NCBI GenBank assembly: GCA_036872755.1
Contig: JAVHNS010000012.1
Coordinates: forward strand, 1,054,001 to 1,118,000
Origin: Orbilia blumenaviensis
Lineage: Eukaryota > Ascomycota > Orbiliomycetes > Orbiliales > Orbiliaceae
Reading direction: 5' to 3'
Length of the DNA stretch: 64,000 nt
Shown: piece by piece, positions 33,554 through 44,871 of the stretch
How positions within the stretch are numbered: the first letter of the stretch is position 1
Layout of the letters: each line of letters starts with the position of its first letter
The notes under the pieces: generated by a model
Told to the model about the DNA's origin: nothing
Database searches by the model: none
The model's input: the letters and a program-made list of their open reading frames with translations, nothing else
Position numbers and translations under genes: made by a program

Positions 33554-35696
33554 TTAGGCTTCGGTAACAACCTCCTTGACTGCCTCAGCAGCGGGTGCAG
33601 CCTCTTCCTTCTTCTCTTCAGTAACAGCCTCTCCCTCAACTGAAGTTGGGGCATCTGTCTTCTCTTCCTTCTCTGCGACGCTTTCGGTGCTCTCTTTGGC
33701 GTCAGATCCGGTAATCTCGACTTTCTCTTTGGGCTCTTCGGTCTTCTGTTTTTCGGATTCGCCGGAAGCATCTGGGCTCTTGTCTGCCTTCTCTTTGCCC
33801 CCTGTGCTCCCTTTCTTTACACCATTAGGTTCAGCACCGGACGTCTCAGGGTCGTTAGCCAAGAGCTGGTTCCACTCGTCCAGCATCTTGAGAGTACGGT
33901 CCTTGAACTTGTATTTTTCGTCGAAGGGGATACTAGCGAGGCGGAGAAGAGCCTTCAAGACCTTGTTAATCTTGGTTTTCTTGATTATGGCAACCTCCAG
34001 TTTCGGATAAGACTCAAGCTTTTGGAAGTAGTGATCGATATTGACGACCTCCTAAATTTGAGAAGTTTATTAATAGCTGTCCAAACAGTCTGCAAGGGAA
34101 AGAAGAAAAAACTCACTGCTTCCGTCGGGACCTTATCCGTCGTAAGCAAAGCCTTTTGAATCTTGTGGCGGAGATACATGACCTCCTTTTCCTTTTGATC
34201 CTTCTCAACTGTCAAATTTTTGGCTTTGGCAGAGGAGGAGGTAGCCTCATCAGGCGTGTCATCTTTCTCAATAACTTTCTTCTCGGTGCCCTTGGTCTTC
34301 TTCTTTGCGCTCTTATCGATAGCGTCTTCCTCTTCTTCCGAGGCGACTGCTGCGGTTCGCTTCCTTGATGACGACTTAGGGGCTGGTGTCTCCTCAGCAG
34401 CTTTCTTTTTAGATGCACCATTGACTGGCGTCTTCGCCTTGGATGAAGCTGGGGTCTTAACACCCTTCCCAGTATTTTGTTTCTTTGGGGTCTTGGATGT
34501 CTTCATTACAATTGATTAGCCGTTGCCATAATATAAAACTCAGAAGAGATAAACCTACGTCTTCGGCTTCTTCCTCTGCCTTGCGCTTCTTCGATGCTGA
34601 CTCTTTAGCTGGAGCTACCTTCTTCTTGCTTTTAGGAGCTTTAACTTCAACCTCTTCCTCTTCTTCTGGTTCATCAACTTCCATCGCGTCGGCTTCTTCC
34701 TCTTCCTCGTTATACGCATCAGCTTTGATGTTTCGGATATCCTCCAGAGAGTAACCCTTCTTCGCATTTTCGTAGGCTTTAACGATATCTTTTGCCTTCC
34801 CGCGTGGTGAAAATGCATCGATGGCAGTTTGGTCCAAAGGCATGATCTCAGTGAACATGGTCCAGGCGCTGGGATGGTCAGCATGTTTTGAAACAGAACA
34901 ATTACGAGGCTTAGAGGCAGTAAAAAGATTTAAATACTCACAAGCTGTCGAAATTATCAAGAAACATTATAGGCCAATGGCCTGCAGAGCTGCCACGGGC
35001 GGCAATAGGAATATCCTCCTCGGCCATACCAGACATGCTAAACTTGCCCTTTCTCTTGCTAGTGCTGTCTTTGGGGCGAGCATTCTTAACACTGTCTGGG
35101 AGCATGTCATCCTCGACAATGATTGCTGGCCAAGGAGAGTACCCCTTCAGCCTGGCTAGAACGATCATGCCAGGTTTGAGGGCCATATCTGGACCAGCCT
35201 TACCACCAAAAGACTTGCGCTTGTTTGCCGAGCTAGTAGCGGCAGCGCCAGACAGATTGGCAGAGCTCTTCTTCTTCGCGGGTGTACGGGCCTTGGAGGC
35301 TTCCTGAGCCTTTTGGGCCGCAGCACGCGAGGGCCGGTTGGCCTCCGTGACAGGGGAGATGGCAACAGAATCGTCATTGTCGTTGCTGTCGGCAGGAGCA
35401 GTTGACTGCGTCGTATCGTTATCTTCAGGAGACTGTGGAGCAGGTTCCTCTGGCTGTTCGTCGTCATCGGCTGGCTTTTCCGCGTCATCGGAGGGTTTTG
35501 CTGGAAGTGTGTCAGCGACCGGATCTGCGGGTTTAGATGGCTCAGGAGACTTGCTGTCGGTGGTGGTGGCTGCCACCTCGGCCTCCTCGATCGGTGCAAC
35601 GGTGGAAGCAACCTCCGAGGTGATTTCTTTGGCTTCTGATGGGGTTTCGGCGGCTGCCGGCGGAGCTGGCGACTTGGCCTTGTCCTCGGTAGACAT
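33554..35696 (-). CDS. PWWP-domain chromatin protein with TFIIS-N/LEDGF-like helical domain
   Basis: Four exons on the minus strand: 35696-34942, 34868-34559, 34500-34117 and 34051-33554. The introns are 73, 58 and 65 nt, with donors GTGAGT, GTAGGT and GTGAGT. The product is 648 aa. The first 170 residues are Ala/Glu/Pro-rich and disordered. A PWWP domain spans about residues 173-275, with GMIVLARLKGYSPWPAIIVE and HWPIMFLDNFDSFAWT, the second segment created by splicing. Acidic and Lys-rich linkers with nuclear-localisation-like runs (KKRKAE, SRKRT) follow. Residues about 460-548 form an all-helical block (VMYLRHKIQKALLT to TLKMLDEWNQLL) resembling the TFIIS N-terminal or LEDGF integrase-binding-domain fold. 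PWWP domains read methylated H3K36 in transcribed chromatin, so a transcription-elongation or histone-modifier partner role is expected. Confidence 0.85.
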
Positions 35697-37566
35697 GATG
35701 AGGACGATGTAAATCGATCAAAGACGGGAAACGATGCTAGGGGAGAATGAGGAGTTGATGTAACGTAGGGCCGACCGGAGAGAGGTCTTCCAGTGGGCGA
35801 TTGCGGGTGTACGACGCGTTTTTCAGCGTTCTTGTAGGTGCCTGAGGAGGCGGCGGACTTCAGCTAGCGGGTTTTTGTGGTAGAATTTGGGGATTGCGAT
35901 TTCGAATCGCGCGTATCTAGTAGCGGTAGATCGAGATGGCGCCTGATCGGGCGATTGGGAATGTTGTCTTGGTGAAGTTGGTGGGGGTGGTTGAGAGATG
36001 CTAGGAAGATGGTGGTGGACGAGAAAGAGAGGGAGAGGAGAGGGAAGAGGAAGAGGAAGAGGAAAAGTGGGAAGGCTTAAAGCAGGTAAAAGAACGACAC
36101 CACCAAAACGGGCATCGGCAACGGCAACAATGCGCAACAACGCCAACCAACGTCAACAACCCAGCCACTTTCTAGATTTCTGGCCGTCCGCCGAGAGATA
36201 GGTGTAGGAGATAGGTAGCTACTGAGGGCCAGCAGGTATGTGTATGCTGGTATGTACTGTATGGATGCTAACTCCGGGCATGAGTATGACTAGTGGTTGA
36301 AGCAGACAAAGGGGCGCTCTTCCTGGCGCCGCATATTGGTTATGGGCGATAAATTCTTACCCGTCAATAATACTGGTTTCTGGGTCGAAAGTTGCTAACT
36401 GTTGTTCCAGTTCTACGCCACAAAGGGAAAAAAAAAAAAAAAAAAAAAAAAAAGAGGGCCCTGAATAAGAACAAAGAATCAAAATCGACAGCCAATTCGG
36501 CTGGAGCCAGCTCTCATACCAGAGATGCGCGATGTTTCTATGCTGTATCTAACGTGCCGAGTTATAGATACGCAGCGTAGCCACAAGCAATTACCATAAC
36601 CAGCGTCGTATCCGTGTATAGTTATCCATTGGTACAGCTTACTTGGGTACATACCTCCCAATAAAGTACCTACTAACCAGGAGTGACTAACATACAGGCT
36701 GGTGAGGATTCGCGGTCGCAATGCGAGGGAGAAAAAAAGGTTCATGGCCAGTAATGCACGCCCAAAACGGGTCGGGATGCGGAAAAATGGACTACCCTGG
36801 TTTCTTTTGCATGATGTCACTGGCGTAAATACCTCCCCATTGGCTCGCTTTTTAGCGGATGCCATCGAAGCCGGCAGCTTTTTGATTTGTCGAAGCGAGC
36901 TGGTTAGTGGCTTTCTCTGTGGCCTAGTTAGCTGTGGAGCATTGCTTTGGTTTCGTTGGCAGGATTTAATTATTGGCTAGCTCTGGATATCCACGCAGAA
37001 GAGCTTCAAAAGTGTTAATATTCCCCGTTAATGATAGGGCCTTCGCATCCGTGAAACCCCAACAGCTGACATGTAGCACGGCTCTGTCCACCGTCAAGGT
37101 GACATATGATATGACACTAATTACACGTTCGATCTTAAGCTTCTTAAATCTATGGCATATACTATCCGCTATGGTCGCAAATACTATCACGCACGTGAAA
37201 TGTCTTACTCTAAAATCCAACATATCCAATGTGTTGGGTTCTGGTACGACCACTCAGGTATTCAAAGCGTATATAGATTAGGAACGTCGACCGAGCACCG
37301 TCTTATATCATACCTCGAACCCGTTGAAAAGTACTTAAGTATTTAGGGAATTATCTATTGACCCTATACTGAGGCTGGTTTACGAGACCACCCCAGACCT
37401 AAATGCCTGGAAATTCGAATGAACCAAGAAATACAAGTATACTAATATAACATTATCAGGCCTCCTCGTTGTATTATTGCCGATACAAACCCCTAGTCTA
37501 CCCAGATCTGATGTAAGAGAGGTTTCCATCCATCGCTGATATATATCGATCCAGAGGTCCACTTCG
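35697..37566. other. Intergenic region, about 1.9 kb
   Basis: Promoter and leader of the PWWP gene, including a GA-rich stretch near 36018-36065 and a 26-base poly-A run at 36428-36453. Open frames of about 90-128 codons occur on both strands between 35.8 and 37.3 kb, but they overlap each other and show no recognisable protein. No gene is called. Confidence 0.4.
36428..36453. repeat. Poly-A homopolymer, 26 bases
   Basis: Uninterrupted run of 26 A residues followed by AGAGGG. It is not next to an identifiable retroposed gene, so I treat it as a plain homopolymer. Confidence 0.9.
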
Positions 37567-38398
37567 TCAGCGACCGGGTGACCCATTGTTTAATAACAAC
37601 CCCCCTCCAGGTACCGCTAGATTACCAAAAGAGTCATTCGACGTATCTCTAATAACGTCCTTTAATGCCATATCTAGGATATATTTCTTCATACCTTCGA
37701 CATCAAGCATATATTTTTAATTTAAACTCAACCCAGTCGCGATAACTCCTGCCACGTGAGGGGCGGACATTGAAGTCCCACTTTCAGTAGCAGCGGTATC
37801 ATTTGTCCAGCCTGCTACACTACGAATGGCGTCGCCGGGAGCGTAAATATCCACACATCGACCCCAGTTAGAATAAATGGTAAGCTTATTAGAGATATCG
37901 ACGTTGCCGACGGATATTATGGGGTACACCTGCGACAACCCAGAAGGATCGGAGTTACAAACATCACCACCCGCGTTGCTTGCGGCAACTGCGATATGTA
38001 TCCTAGCATCACTCAAAGCCCGAAGCACAACATTCCACACATCTCTCGCGTGGGTTAAAGTAGCCAACGATAGATTAAGAACTGAACCCTTGAATTGTGG
38101 TAGTCCCCGGCGCTCCGTGTGGGAAACTACAACAGCATTGACACCACTGGCAACATCGCTCAGCCTGGCGGTTATGACAACCCCAAAGAGGTTAACACCT
38201 TTCGCAACTCCATAAGTCCTACCACTAATGATCCCAGCGATATGCGCCCTAGTATTCCCGGCCGCAGGAGGGTCTAAATTAGCTCGGAGTTCCCATTTTG
38301 AACCATTCTGCTCGATGCGTGCAGTCAGATCTCTTTTACTCTCATGATGGATTTGTTATCTCACCCATGAGCTCTTTCGCCCAACCTAAGAGACCACG
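37567..38398 (-). pseudogene. Subtilisin-like (S8, proteinase K type) protease pseudogene
   Basis: The minus-strand frame contains the subtilase serine motif GTSMSAPHVAG and the preceding SNAGGDVC oxyanion region, with YPIISVGNVDI and SNWGRCVDIYAPG typical of the proteinase K group. It is broken in several ways. An in-frame TAA at 37719-37717 follows GVIATGLSLN, but the same frame goes on downstream with plausible protein (YMLDVEGMKKYILDMALKDV) to 37567. Near 38345-38360 an upstream fragment (GLLGWAKELMGEITNPS) is out of frame with the rest. Where the catalytic histidine motif (NGHGTHVAG in the family) should stand, the sequence reads GNTRAHIAG, so the catalytic His is lost. No catalytic Asp motif, propeptide or signal peptide was found. 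This is a decayed protease gene whose 5' end is missing or unrecognisable. Confidence 0.75.
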
Positions 38399-39021
38399 GA
38401 TCAATATACATAAACTCAAGATCCTTTTATATAAATATCTAAAGGAGGAAATGATGTTATAAATGCCATACATGTTGAAGTAACTTCTCTCGGGGAGTTT
38501 TGGAAGCTCGCGAGAGTGTAGATTTGCTAATGGTGAGTGATGTCTAATTAAACATCACCCGCCGGAGTGAAGAGTTGTCTTAGGACATGCATATGCTTAA
38601 GATGGATACACTAACGCACTGATGTAGTGTCTTCATTTGGGACTAAGACTCCGTATCTCAATTGCATTATATACAATTGCGCTAGCTAAAAATAACATAC
38701 CCAAGAAAGCTTCTAGGTGCCGCCAACTTTGGCGAGGATGGATTACCAGACCGGCCGATTGCATCCCCTTTCATACACCAGCTTTAATATCAGAGCCATG
38801 GTGTAGCTGACAGATGTATGCAACACGCACGGATAACGATCGCAGGATCAACATACACTTAGTGCGTTTCGGAATTTCTCGAGATCTCAATGCAAAGAAA
38901 ACAGGAAAAAGAGAAAAGTGAAAGAAAAGATAATCCTTTGAGGTTGGTAATAATCGACCGGCCCCGAGTGTCCTCCAAACTGCACCTAACATAATTATGT
39001 GAATACTATCAGACCTTACTG
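38399..39021. other. Intergenic region
   Basis: About 0.6 kb between the protease pseudogene and the first F-box gene. Nothing recognisable. Confidence 0.4.
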
Positions 39022-40270
39022 CTAAATATTTCCACGTATTGCGGCGTGCTCCCCTTTGCAGTATGATCCGTGCCTGCCATTCGACGTGAACAATCTCTCC
39101 ACATGGTTCCCTATCCGCCGGTACAGATTTGAGTCTGGGCTCTTCCACTCACGAAACCTAGGTTCTGGTGTTCTACCTCTCCACACGAGCTCGCGATCAA
39201 CTTGTTCCCAATAGCCCTCTCCAGCTACTACTTCTAATCTCAAGATTAATTTTTGCTCCTCCTCCTCCTCCTCCTCAGCCGCGATTTCATCGCAATCATT
39301 TGGTTTAAAAGATATACGCACATATTCCATTGTTTCAGCGTATGGATGGGGTTTGGATAGGTAGAGTTGTCGTATCGGTTCCCATGTTTTGGAGATAAGT
39401 TGGCGAACAGTAGTGCTAGAGGATACGCGTATATTCGTCAAACTGGCATCTGGGTGTGTTTGCCAGACTACCCTCGGTAGATGAAGCAAGTGGAGAACAG
39501 ATACATCCCTTCCGCTGTCCTGTTTTGACCCCTTTTCTGTGGCGCTATCCCGTCTTCTCCGGTTACTCTCGCCACAGACAGGACTAGGGAAGACCGTATC
39601 GTCAAAAAAGGGATGCGTGACTGGGAGCTTAATTTTTGTTGGACATCTAACTGGGTCTACAGGACAAGACTCTAGACAAAGCTCGTAGCTCATGATTTCC
39701 AGAGTAGTTTGGCAAAGTATGCCGTGCAGGTGTGCGTAACTGTACGGTCGTACAGGTATAAGTACTGGAGGCAACCTAGGGCTTAGGCTGCCAGTCCCAG
39801 ATCTGAATTGTGTGTGAGCTGCCATATAGGCATGAACTATAACATAAAGATTTAAAGACGACAAGTCAGATTTTTGCATATGAGAGTAGTTATTCATAAT
39901 CGAGTACCACGAAACTCTAAATAAGTAAGGAGCGGGGAAGCCTACGTTCAAGAAATTCATAACAACGAAAGCACGAGGGCTCGCATTTATATCTACTAAA
40001 AAGGAACTTGTGGATTTGGAGATCTTTGTCTATGACGGGTGGGGGATTTTGACGCGGATTCCGTCGAAGGCTTCGATACGGCGCTCGATTAAACTTGCGG
40101 GGATCGCGAGATTCGAATTCACAGTAGCGGCTCCTTCGGAGTTGGGCGGAAGTATTCAGAAGGGACCTCCAGAGCCTGCAGACCTGGGCTGCTGATATCT
40201 GGTCACTGAATGTGAGATCCGAAAATATCTGGATTTGGAGTTCCGCAGGGAGAATAGTGATAAGTAACAT
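39022..40270 (-). CDS. F-box protein, tandem family member 1
   Basis: Exon 1 is 40270-39946 and exon 2 39836-39022, giving 379 aa. The donor is GTAGGC in phase 1; an alternative acceptor lies about 20 bases downstream. The start chosen is the methionine just before the F-box (MLLITILPAELQIQIFSD); the frame is open further upstream but unlike the other copies. The F-box (about residues 5-45, ILPAELQIQIFSDL to VCRLWRSLL) should bind Skp1 of an SCF ubiquitin ligase. It is followed by IHKFLFSRY and the C-x3-C-x2-C motif YKCEPSCFRCYEF at the exon end. Exon 2 carries the family motifs YELCLESC, HPFFDDTVF, TTVRQLISKTW and VRISF, plus a private run of seven glutamates. This copy is the longest, with extra basic sequence after the last motif. 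The target is unknown. Confidence 0.8.
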
Positions 40271-40601
40271 ATTGGTTTCTGATATTTTAAAATCGCCAAG
40301 CGGCTCGTTATAATAGCCGATTGAATTGACTCGTCTAGCTATAGCGAGAACTAGAAAGATATACCCTGATTTGGGAACCAAAGGTGATTAAGTACGGGGC
40401 GGGCCGAATCCTTCGCGTAAAACAATGGGGGGGTGTTCCATGTCAGCCTTGTATTCTATATCTGTTGTCAAACCTTTGAGCCTCACCAATTGTCGAATCA
40501 TTGGATAACTTGCTAGAGCAGGCTTGTTTCAGGCTTCTCGTTACTTCCAAGCCTTGCAAACGCGGACACACGATCGACATGTCTCTTGACTCGCACAAAT
40601 C

Positions 40602-41147
40602 CTAATCCCAAGTTGATGCGCATATTCTAGGTACTACTTTTGGTACCACTACTATGCCGTCTTTCTTATGGTAACATTCCGTGTACAACTCGACAAGGAA
40701 CTCCAGCATCCTGGTCGCCTCTGCTGGAACAATAATACCGGAGCTGTAACAAACATGGATGGCAACTGTACATATTCGTTTTTGTTTGTGGCCGTCAGTC
40801 GTTCCAACACACGGGTTTCCCCGCGTCTTTCTTCCCAAACTCGAGCGTGTCGATTGTAGATGTTAATGCTGTGAGGAAAATAGGGTCCCTAAGAAAAGGG
40901 TGGGGAGGTTCGTAGTCATGGTTTATGGTATCTCTCATCAGATTCTGGTGGCCAGCTACGGTCATGTGCTGGCGCGGCGGCAATACAGAATTCATAGCCT
41001 TTGATTTCTAGAGCGCCCGGGTTAGCCTTTGCTGACGGGGACGAGTCGTATGAATGTTCAGGCTCGCAAACCTAGATAGCTGTCTCTCGTTCCAAAAGAG
41101 TCAGGAAACAGGACTTGAGATTGCAACTCCAGCGGAAGTGATAATAT
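40602..41147 (-). pseudogene. F-box family relic with internal deletion
   Basis: Near 41147-41060 the minus strand still reads ILSLPLELQSQVL, the start of an F-box. Within about 60 codons, without the rest of the F-box or the Cys motif, it passes into NPGALEIKGYEFCIA, which corresponds to the YELW motif region of exon 2 in the intact copies. Then, in another frame, come DYEPPHPFLRDPIFLTAL (the HPFLxEPVL motif) and IIVPAEATRMLEFLVELYTE (the TVRQL region). Loss of the intron region plus at least two frame changes make this a non-functional copy. It sits between members 1 and 2 in the same orientation. Confidence 0.65.
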
Positions 41148-41517
41148 TGTTTGGGTTGTATGTCACGACATTGTTGACGTCCAGAACTAACTTAACGGGA
41201 CTAATTTTACGGGACTAAATTGAACAGTGGGCCTAAGCTAGTTGACTCAAGTTGCCTAGTTAGGTATAGAATCAAGACACCTCTCGAAAGAGCTCCGTGC
41301 GGCTGATTTGCAAAGCCCAACATTGCATAGCAATTATAGACTCAAGCTTTACTTGAAGACCACTCAAGGTATCGGACAAGAAGAGGTCCATGAGGTATAA
41401 AATACCCGTCAAACCCCCAAGGGCTCTTAGGTACGTAACGACGTCATAGTCTAACCAGAACTACTGTAAGGACATATATACTCTTATTAGCCGTGCCACT
41501 ACCTATATGTATCAAGT
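41148..41517. other. Spacer in the F-box array
   Basis: About 370 bases between the relic and member 2. Nothing recognisable. Confidence 0.4.
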
Positions 41518-42448
41518 TTACTCTAGCAGTTCAACTTCTGCTTCTTCAGCCTCCTCAGGTTCTGGATAAATCAATTCCCCAGTTTCTAGATCAATCTTCA
41601 AAATAGGTAGACCCGAGCCATCGCTTTTCGTCCTACAATGGACTGGGAATGCGAGTCTAAAACAATCCATCGATTTCACCTCACAATCATTATCAACAGC
41701 TCTTTTCGTCATTCTCCACGCCTGTGCCGCCAGTTTGCGAACAGTAGTCGAAGGGAAGACCTTCAATTGGTCGTCATCTACTGTAAGTTGTATCATCAAC
41801 CCCGGGGATCGCAAGTAATATAGAGAGGGGAAATCTTTTGTGTCGGTCTCCTTCATATCTCTCCTAGATATTGGTGATAGAACCGGTTCATTCAGGAAAG
41901 GATGCGACGGGGCAAGTGGTGTACGATCAAAAGTATACCCTGTGGTAGACTTGCAAACTTCAAGGCGGAGCTCATAGCTTGAGATTTCTCTGTCAGGGTT
42001 CAGTATTGCCATTAAATAGGCTTGAAGATATGGTGTAATGGAGGCGGGATAGTAACTTTCGCTTCTTGGGAAGCTAGTAAAATAATCGAAGTCCTCTTTT
42101 ACGATTTCCTCACAAGTTGTTAGTTAAAAATGAAGCCCGGAGGGGCTCATAACGAATATAGAGCGCATACGTACGCAGTCTTTCAATGCATTCCTGGCAG
42201 GTAGAACTACAGATAACTTCATTATACAACAACTGGTGAACGTAAATAGACTCTTTTTGCTGCTTGGATGGAAGTCTGCTGGACCGGGGAAGCAATTGAT
42301 ACCGAGTCGCCTGGAGCTGGGGGGTGATGAGGAGGGAGCGCCAAAGAGCACAAACTTGGTACGCTGTTATTTGTGTGGTGATGAGGAGGAACGAGAGTAT
42401 ATGTGCCTGAACCTCGCGTGGAAGGGTCGTTAGTGATGCAGCTTGCAT
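41518..42448 (-). CDS. F-box protein, tandem family member 2
   Basis: Exon 1 is 42448-42175 and exon 2 42095-41518, with a 79-nt GTACGT...AAAAG intron in phase 1; 283 aa. The F-box occupies about residues 6-45 (LTTLPREVQAHILSFLL, VCALWRSLL), followed by VHQLLYNEV and VICSSTCQECIERL with the C-x3-C-x2-C pattern right at the exon end. Exon 2 begins QDFDYFTSFP and carries YELRLEVC (the usual Trp is Arg here), HPFLNEPVL, TTVRKLAAQAW and FRLAF, and ends in an acidic tail (PEPEEAEEAEVELLE). All coding checkpoints are intact. Predicted SCF substrate adaptor; the substrate is unknown. Confidence 0.82.
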
Positions 42449-43121
42449 AATGGCTGATAAACCTTTATACGAGTTGTATCTAACTGCACCAGGATAGTAA
42501 TTAACTATTATTTTCCTAAGTATCTATTGAATACCAATAAACTTACACAAAGTTAAGTAGAACAGGATTAATATCGAGGTTTGTCTAGTGTCCGGGGTCT
42601 TAGGTACACCCTCAAAGATGAAGGATGTACAAAAATTGATAACGTGCGTTTCGTATCGTGGATGAATATCTTTCTGGCAATTTGATACTTCGTGTGTGCT
42701 CGTTTACGAGACAGGTTTATGAGACCGATCTAATATTATATGTTGTCTTTTTAACAGCCTCCTTGGATCCTTCCTTAGCTCACGCAGAATAAGCCTTTAT
42801 GTTTATGGGCCGAGATGGGGGTTTTCACATCAGCCCGGCCATAAATGCCGGCTTGGGAGCACTGAGTGAGGAAATTAATACAGCTTCGTTAGAAAAGGGC
42901 TTGTAGAAGTCAAGTACTGATTTAACTCTTGTATAGGGGTATTTGGATAAGCGAGCTCTTATGTAGAACCTGGAAATTCTGAAAGGGACTATGTATAAAG
43001 ATTGAATTTTAAATTATACCATATGTCGGGGCTAACCTATTCTCGTAAAATGGCCTCACCAATTGGATTTCTGGTCTTCGCATGAATCCGAATCCTAAAC
43101 TGTGTCTTCGACTTTCCGAGA
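42449..43121. other. Spacer in the F-box array
   Basis: About 670 bases between member 2 and the interrupted member 3. Nothing recognisable beyond ordinary AT-rich flanks. Confidence 0.4.
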
Positions 43122-44099
43122 TCAAAATGAACCTCCCACAAGGCCATGGCCACCCAACCCAAAAAGTCTCTCTTGTCTGGTCTTCCAACGACGTAGTCCC
43201 CTGGTGTCCAGATCCAGCACTAGAGTCGGTAAACCCATGGCGGCGACCGCTCCGCCCATTGAAAACCTCACACGGCTCACCTTCTCAATACCCGTGTTTG
43301 AATCAGCGTATAATACGTTACGGAAACGACGCCACGTTTCAGTTGCGACCTGGTGTACAGTTGACGAGGGGGTTACAAAAATATTGATGACTTCAGGCTC
43401 CAAACGAAGATCGATCTCGGCATCATAGCTATTCAGGAGGATTTGAGTTGAACAGTGAGGGAAACGAGTTAGGTGAAAGACTTCAAACTTCACGCCCTCT
43501 ACAACCCCATCGAGTTTAGTTAATGTGCCGCTGTTCGTGGTCGATAGGTTTCGGTCCGCTAATAATGAAATAGCTGCCTCATTTAGGAATGGATGTGAAG
43601 TCTGGAGTTCCGTGACATCGAAATCATCTATGACGAGCTTGTCTACGGGTTTTAGGAAAGCCGAACACTTCTCAATCTAGAGTTCGCAGGTAGTAATTTC
43701 GGCAGTTGAGGGATCAAGGTTTGCAGCAAGATACACAACTTTACGAATTGGCTTCGGAAAATTGTGCCTATTTTTTTCTTTGAAGGTAAATGTTGGCCAT
43801 ATGACAATCAAGTGAGGAGCCTGGCCGTGCGGTAAGCCTAGTTTTCGGGACTTACCGTATCTTATCTTACAAGGTTCGCAAGGCGGGTCGCAGTAGAACT
43901 CATTGTAAAGAAGCCAATGTACGCGAACCGACGTATCCTTGCAACGAAGGACTGGGTACCGAGTGATTCTTACTTCTGGGGCGAGAAGACAGGATTGCCA
44001 ACCTTTACAGACTTGAAACGCGGAGAATTGGTCGTGCGGAGGGAGAAAGGATAGTATATACATTTGTATCTCGCAAGGGAGAATATCTATCATAGACAT
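43122..44099 (-). pseudogene. F-box family member 3, interrupted by one in-frame stop
   Basis: Exon 1 is 44099-43856 and exon 2 43777-43122, with the family's phase-1 intron (GTAAGT...CAAAG). The exon 1 product has a good F-box (MSMIDILPCEIQMYILSFLP, VCKGWQSCLL), VHWLLYNEF and FYCDPPCEPCKIRYG. In exon 2 the frame is open from start to end except for a TAG at 43679-43677. That TAG sits in CEL-stop-IEKC, where most intact copies have Trp (ELW-I/V-E-K-C). After it, HPFLNEAAI, STVHQVATETW and SRVRFSM are all preserved in the same frame up to the natural TGA. So this is a full-length copy disabled by a single TGG to TAG change, presumably recent. The product, if made, would be a truncated F-box/Cys-motif protein of about 110 residues. 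Confidence 0.8.
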
Positions 44100-44871
44100 C
44101 TCGAAGAAATGTCTAATACGTTCCAATATACCGTTGAATATCACGTTTCAAACCGTGAATTCTACCTAGTTCAAATTGGAGTTCGCGAAGTTCACGATGA
44201 GTATGTTTGGTGTGCGGGGTTAGACCGGATATAGAATAAGCGATAAGGTTCACGCGCAAGGATTGATCAGACCAACCTAAGCTTAACGTTAAGAACAGTC
44301 TTATATATGCGTTGAGGTTGTTGTATTTATGATGCCAAGACTGGCACCATTCAGGCACGAGAGGCTCAGCAACCGACGGGGCGTACCGGTGCTGCATACC
44401 CTCGCCGAATGCATGTATGCCTCTAGAAGCTTAGGAAATCATATTCTATATAACTTTAGAGCTATTGAAAGATGACTTCGGAACCAAACTCATATCAGTA
44501 TATATATCGAGACTACGCTAGCTAAATTGCAGCCTGAGGTATCAGTACCCGTCGATCAAGACCGTTAAATAGGATTAACGCTACCTCACAGCTCGCTGCC
44601 GGGTACTGATACGCCCCAGGAAGTTGACATGATATATCGATTCAATGCAGCCATTGAATTACATTTAACGGACTGTGTCAAACAAAAACAAAATGGGAGC
44701 GCATTCTCTATTAGATATCTCATAGAGGGGTGGATATCAATCCCCCTCTATAAGGTACCTAGGTATCTAGGCATACGCTCACATGCGTATACACGCGTGC
44801 ACAAGATGTATATATCTAAAATGACAAACGCAGCCAGCCCTTCAAAACCTTAATTATCACCCTGCAGTGGC
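44100..44871. other. Spacer in the F-box array
   Basis: About 770 bases between members 3 and 4. No open frame with recognisable features. Confidence 0.4.

Noticed and set aside
35823..36146. 107-codon minus-strand frame upstream of the PWWP gene
   Set aside because: Its Pro/Leu runs come from a GA-rich repeat on the other strand; no other support.
36479..37346. Overlapping open frames on both strands in the PWWP upstream region
   Set aside because: They overlap each other, have no domain or signal peptide and no consistent codon pattern.
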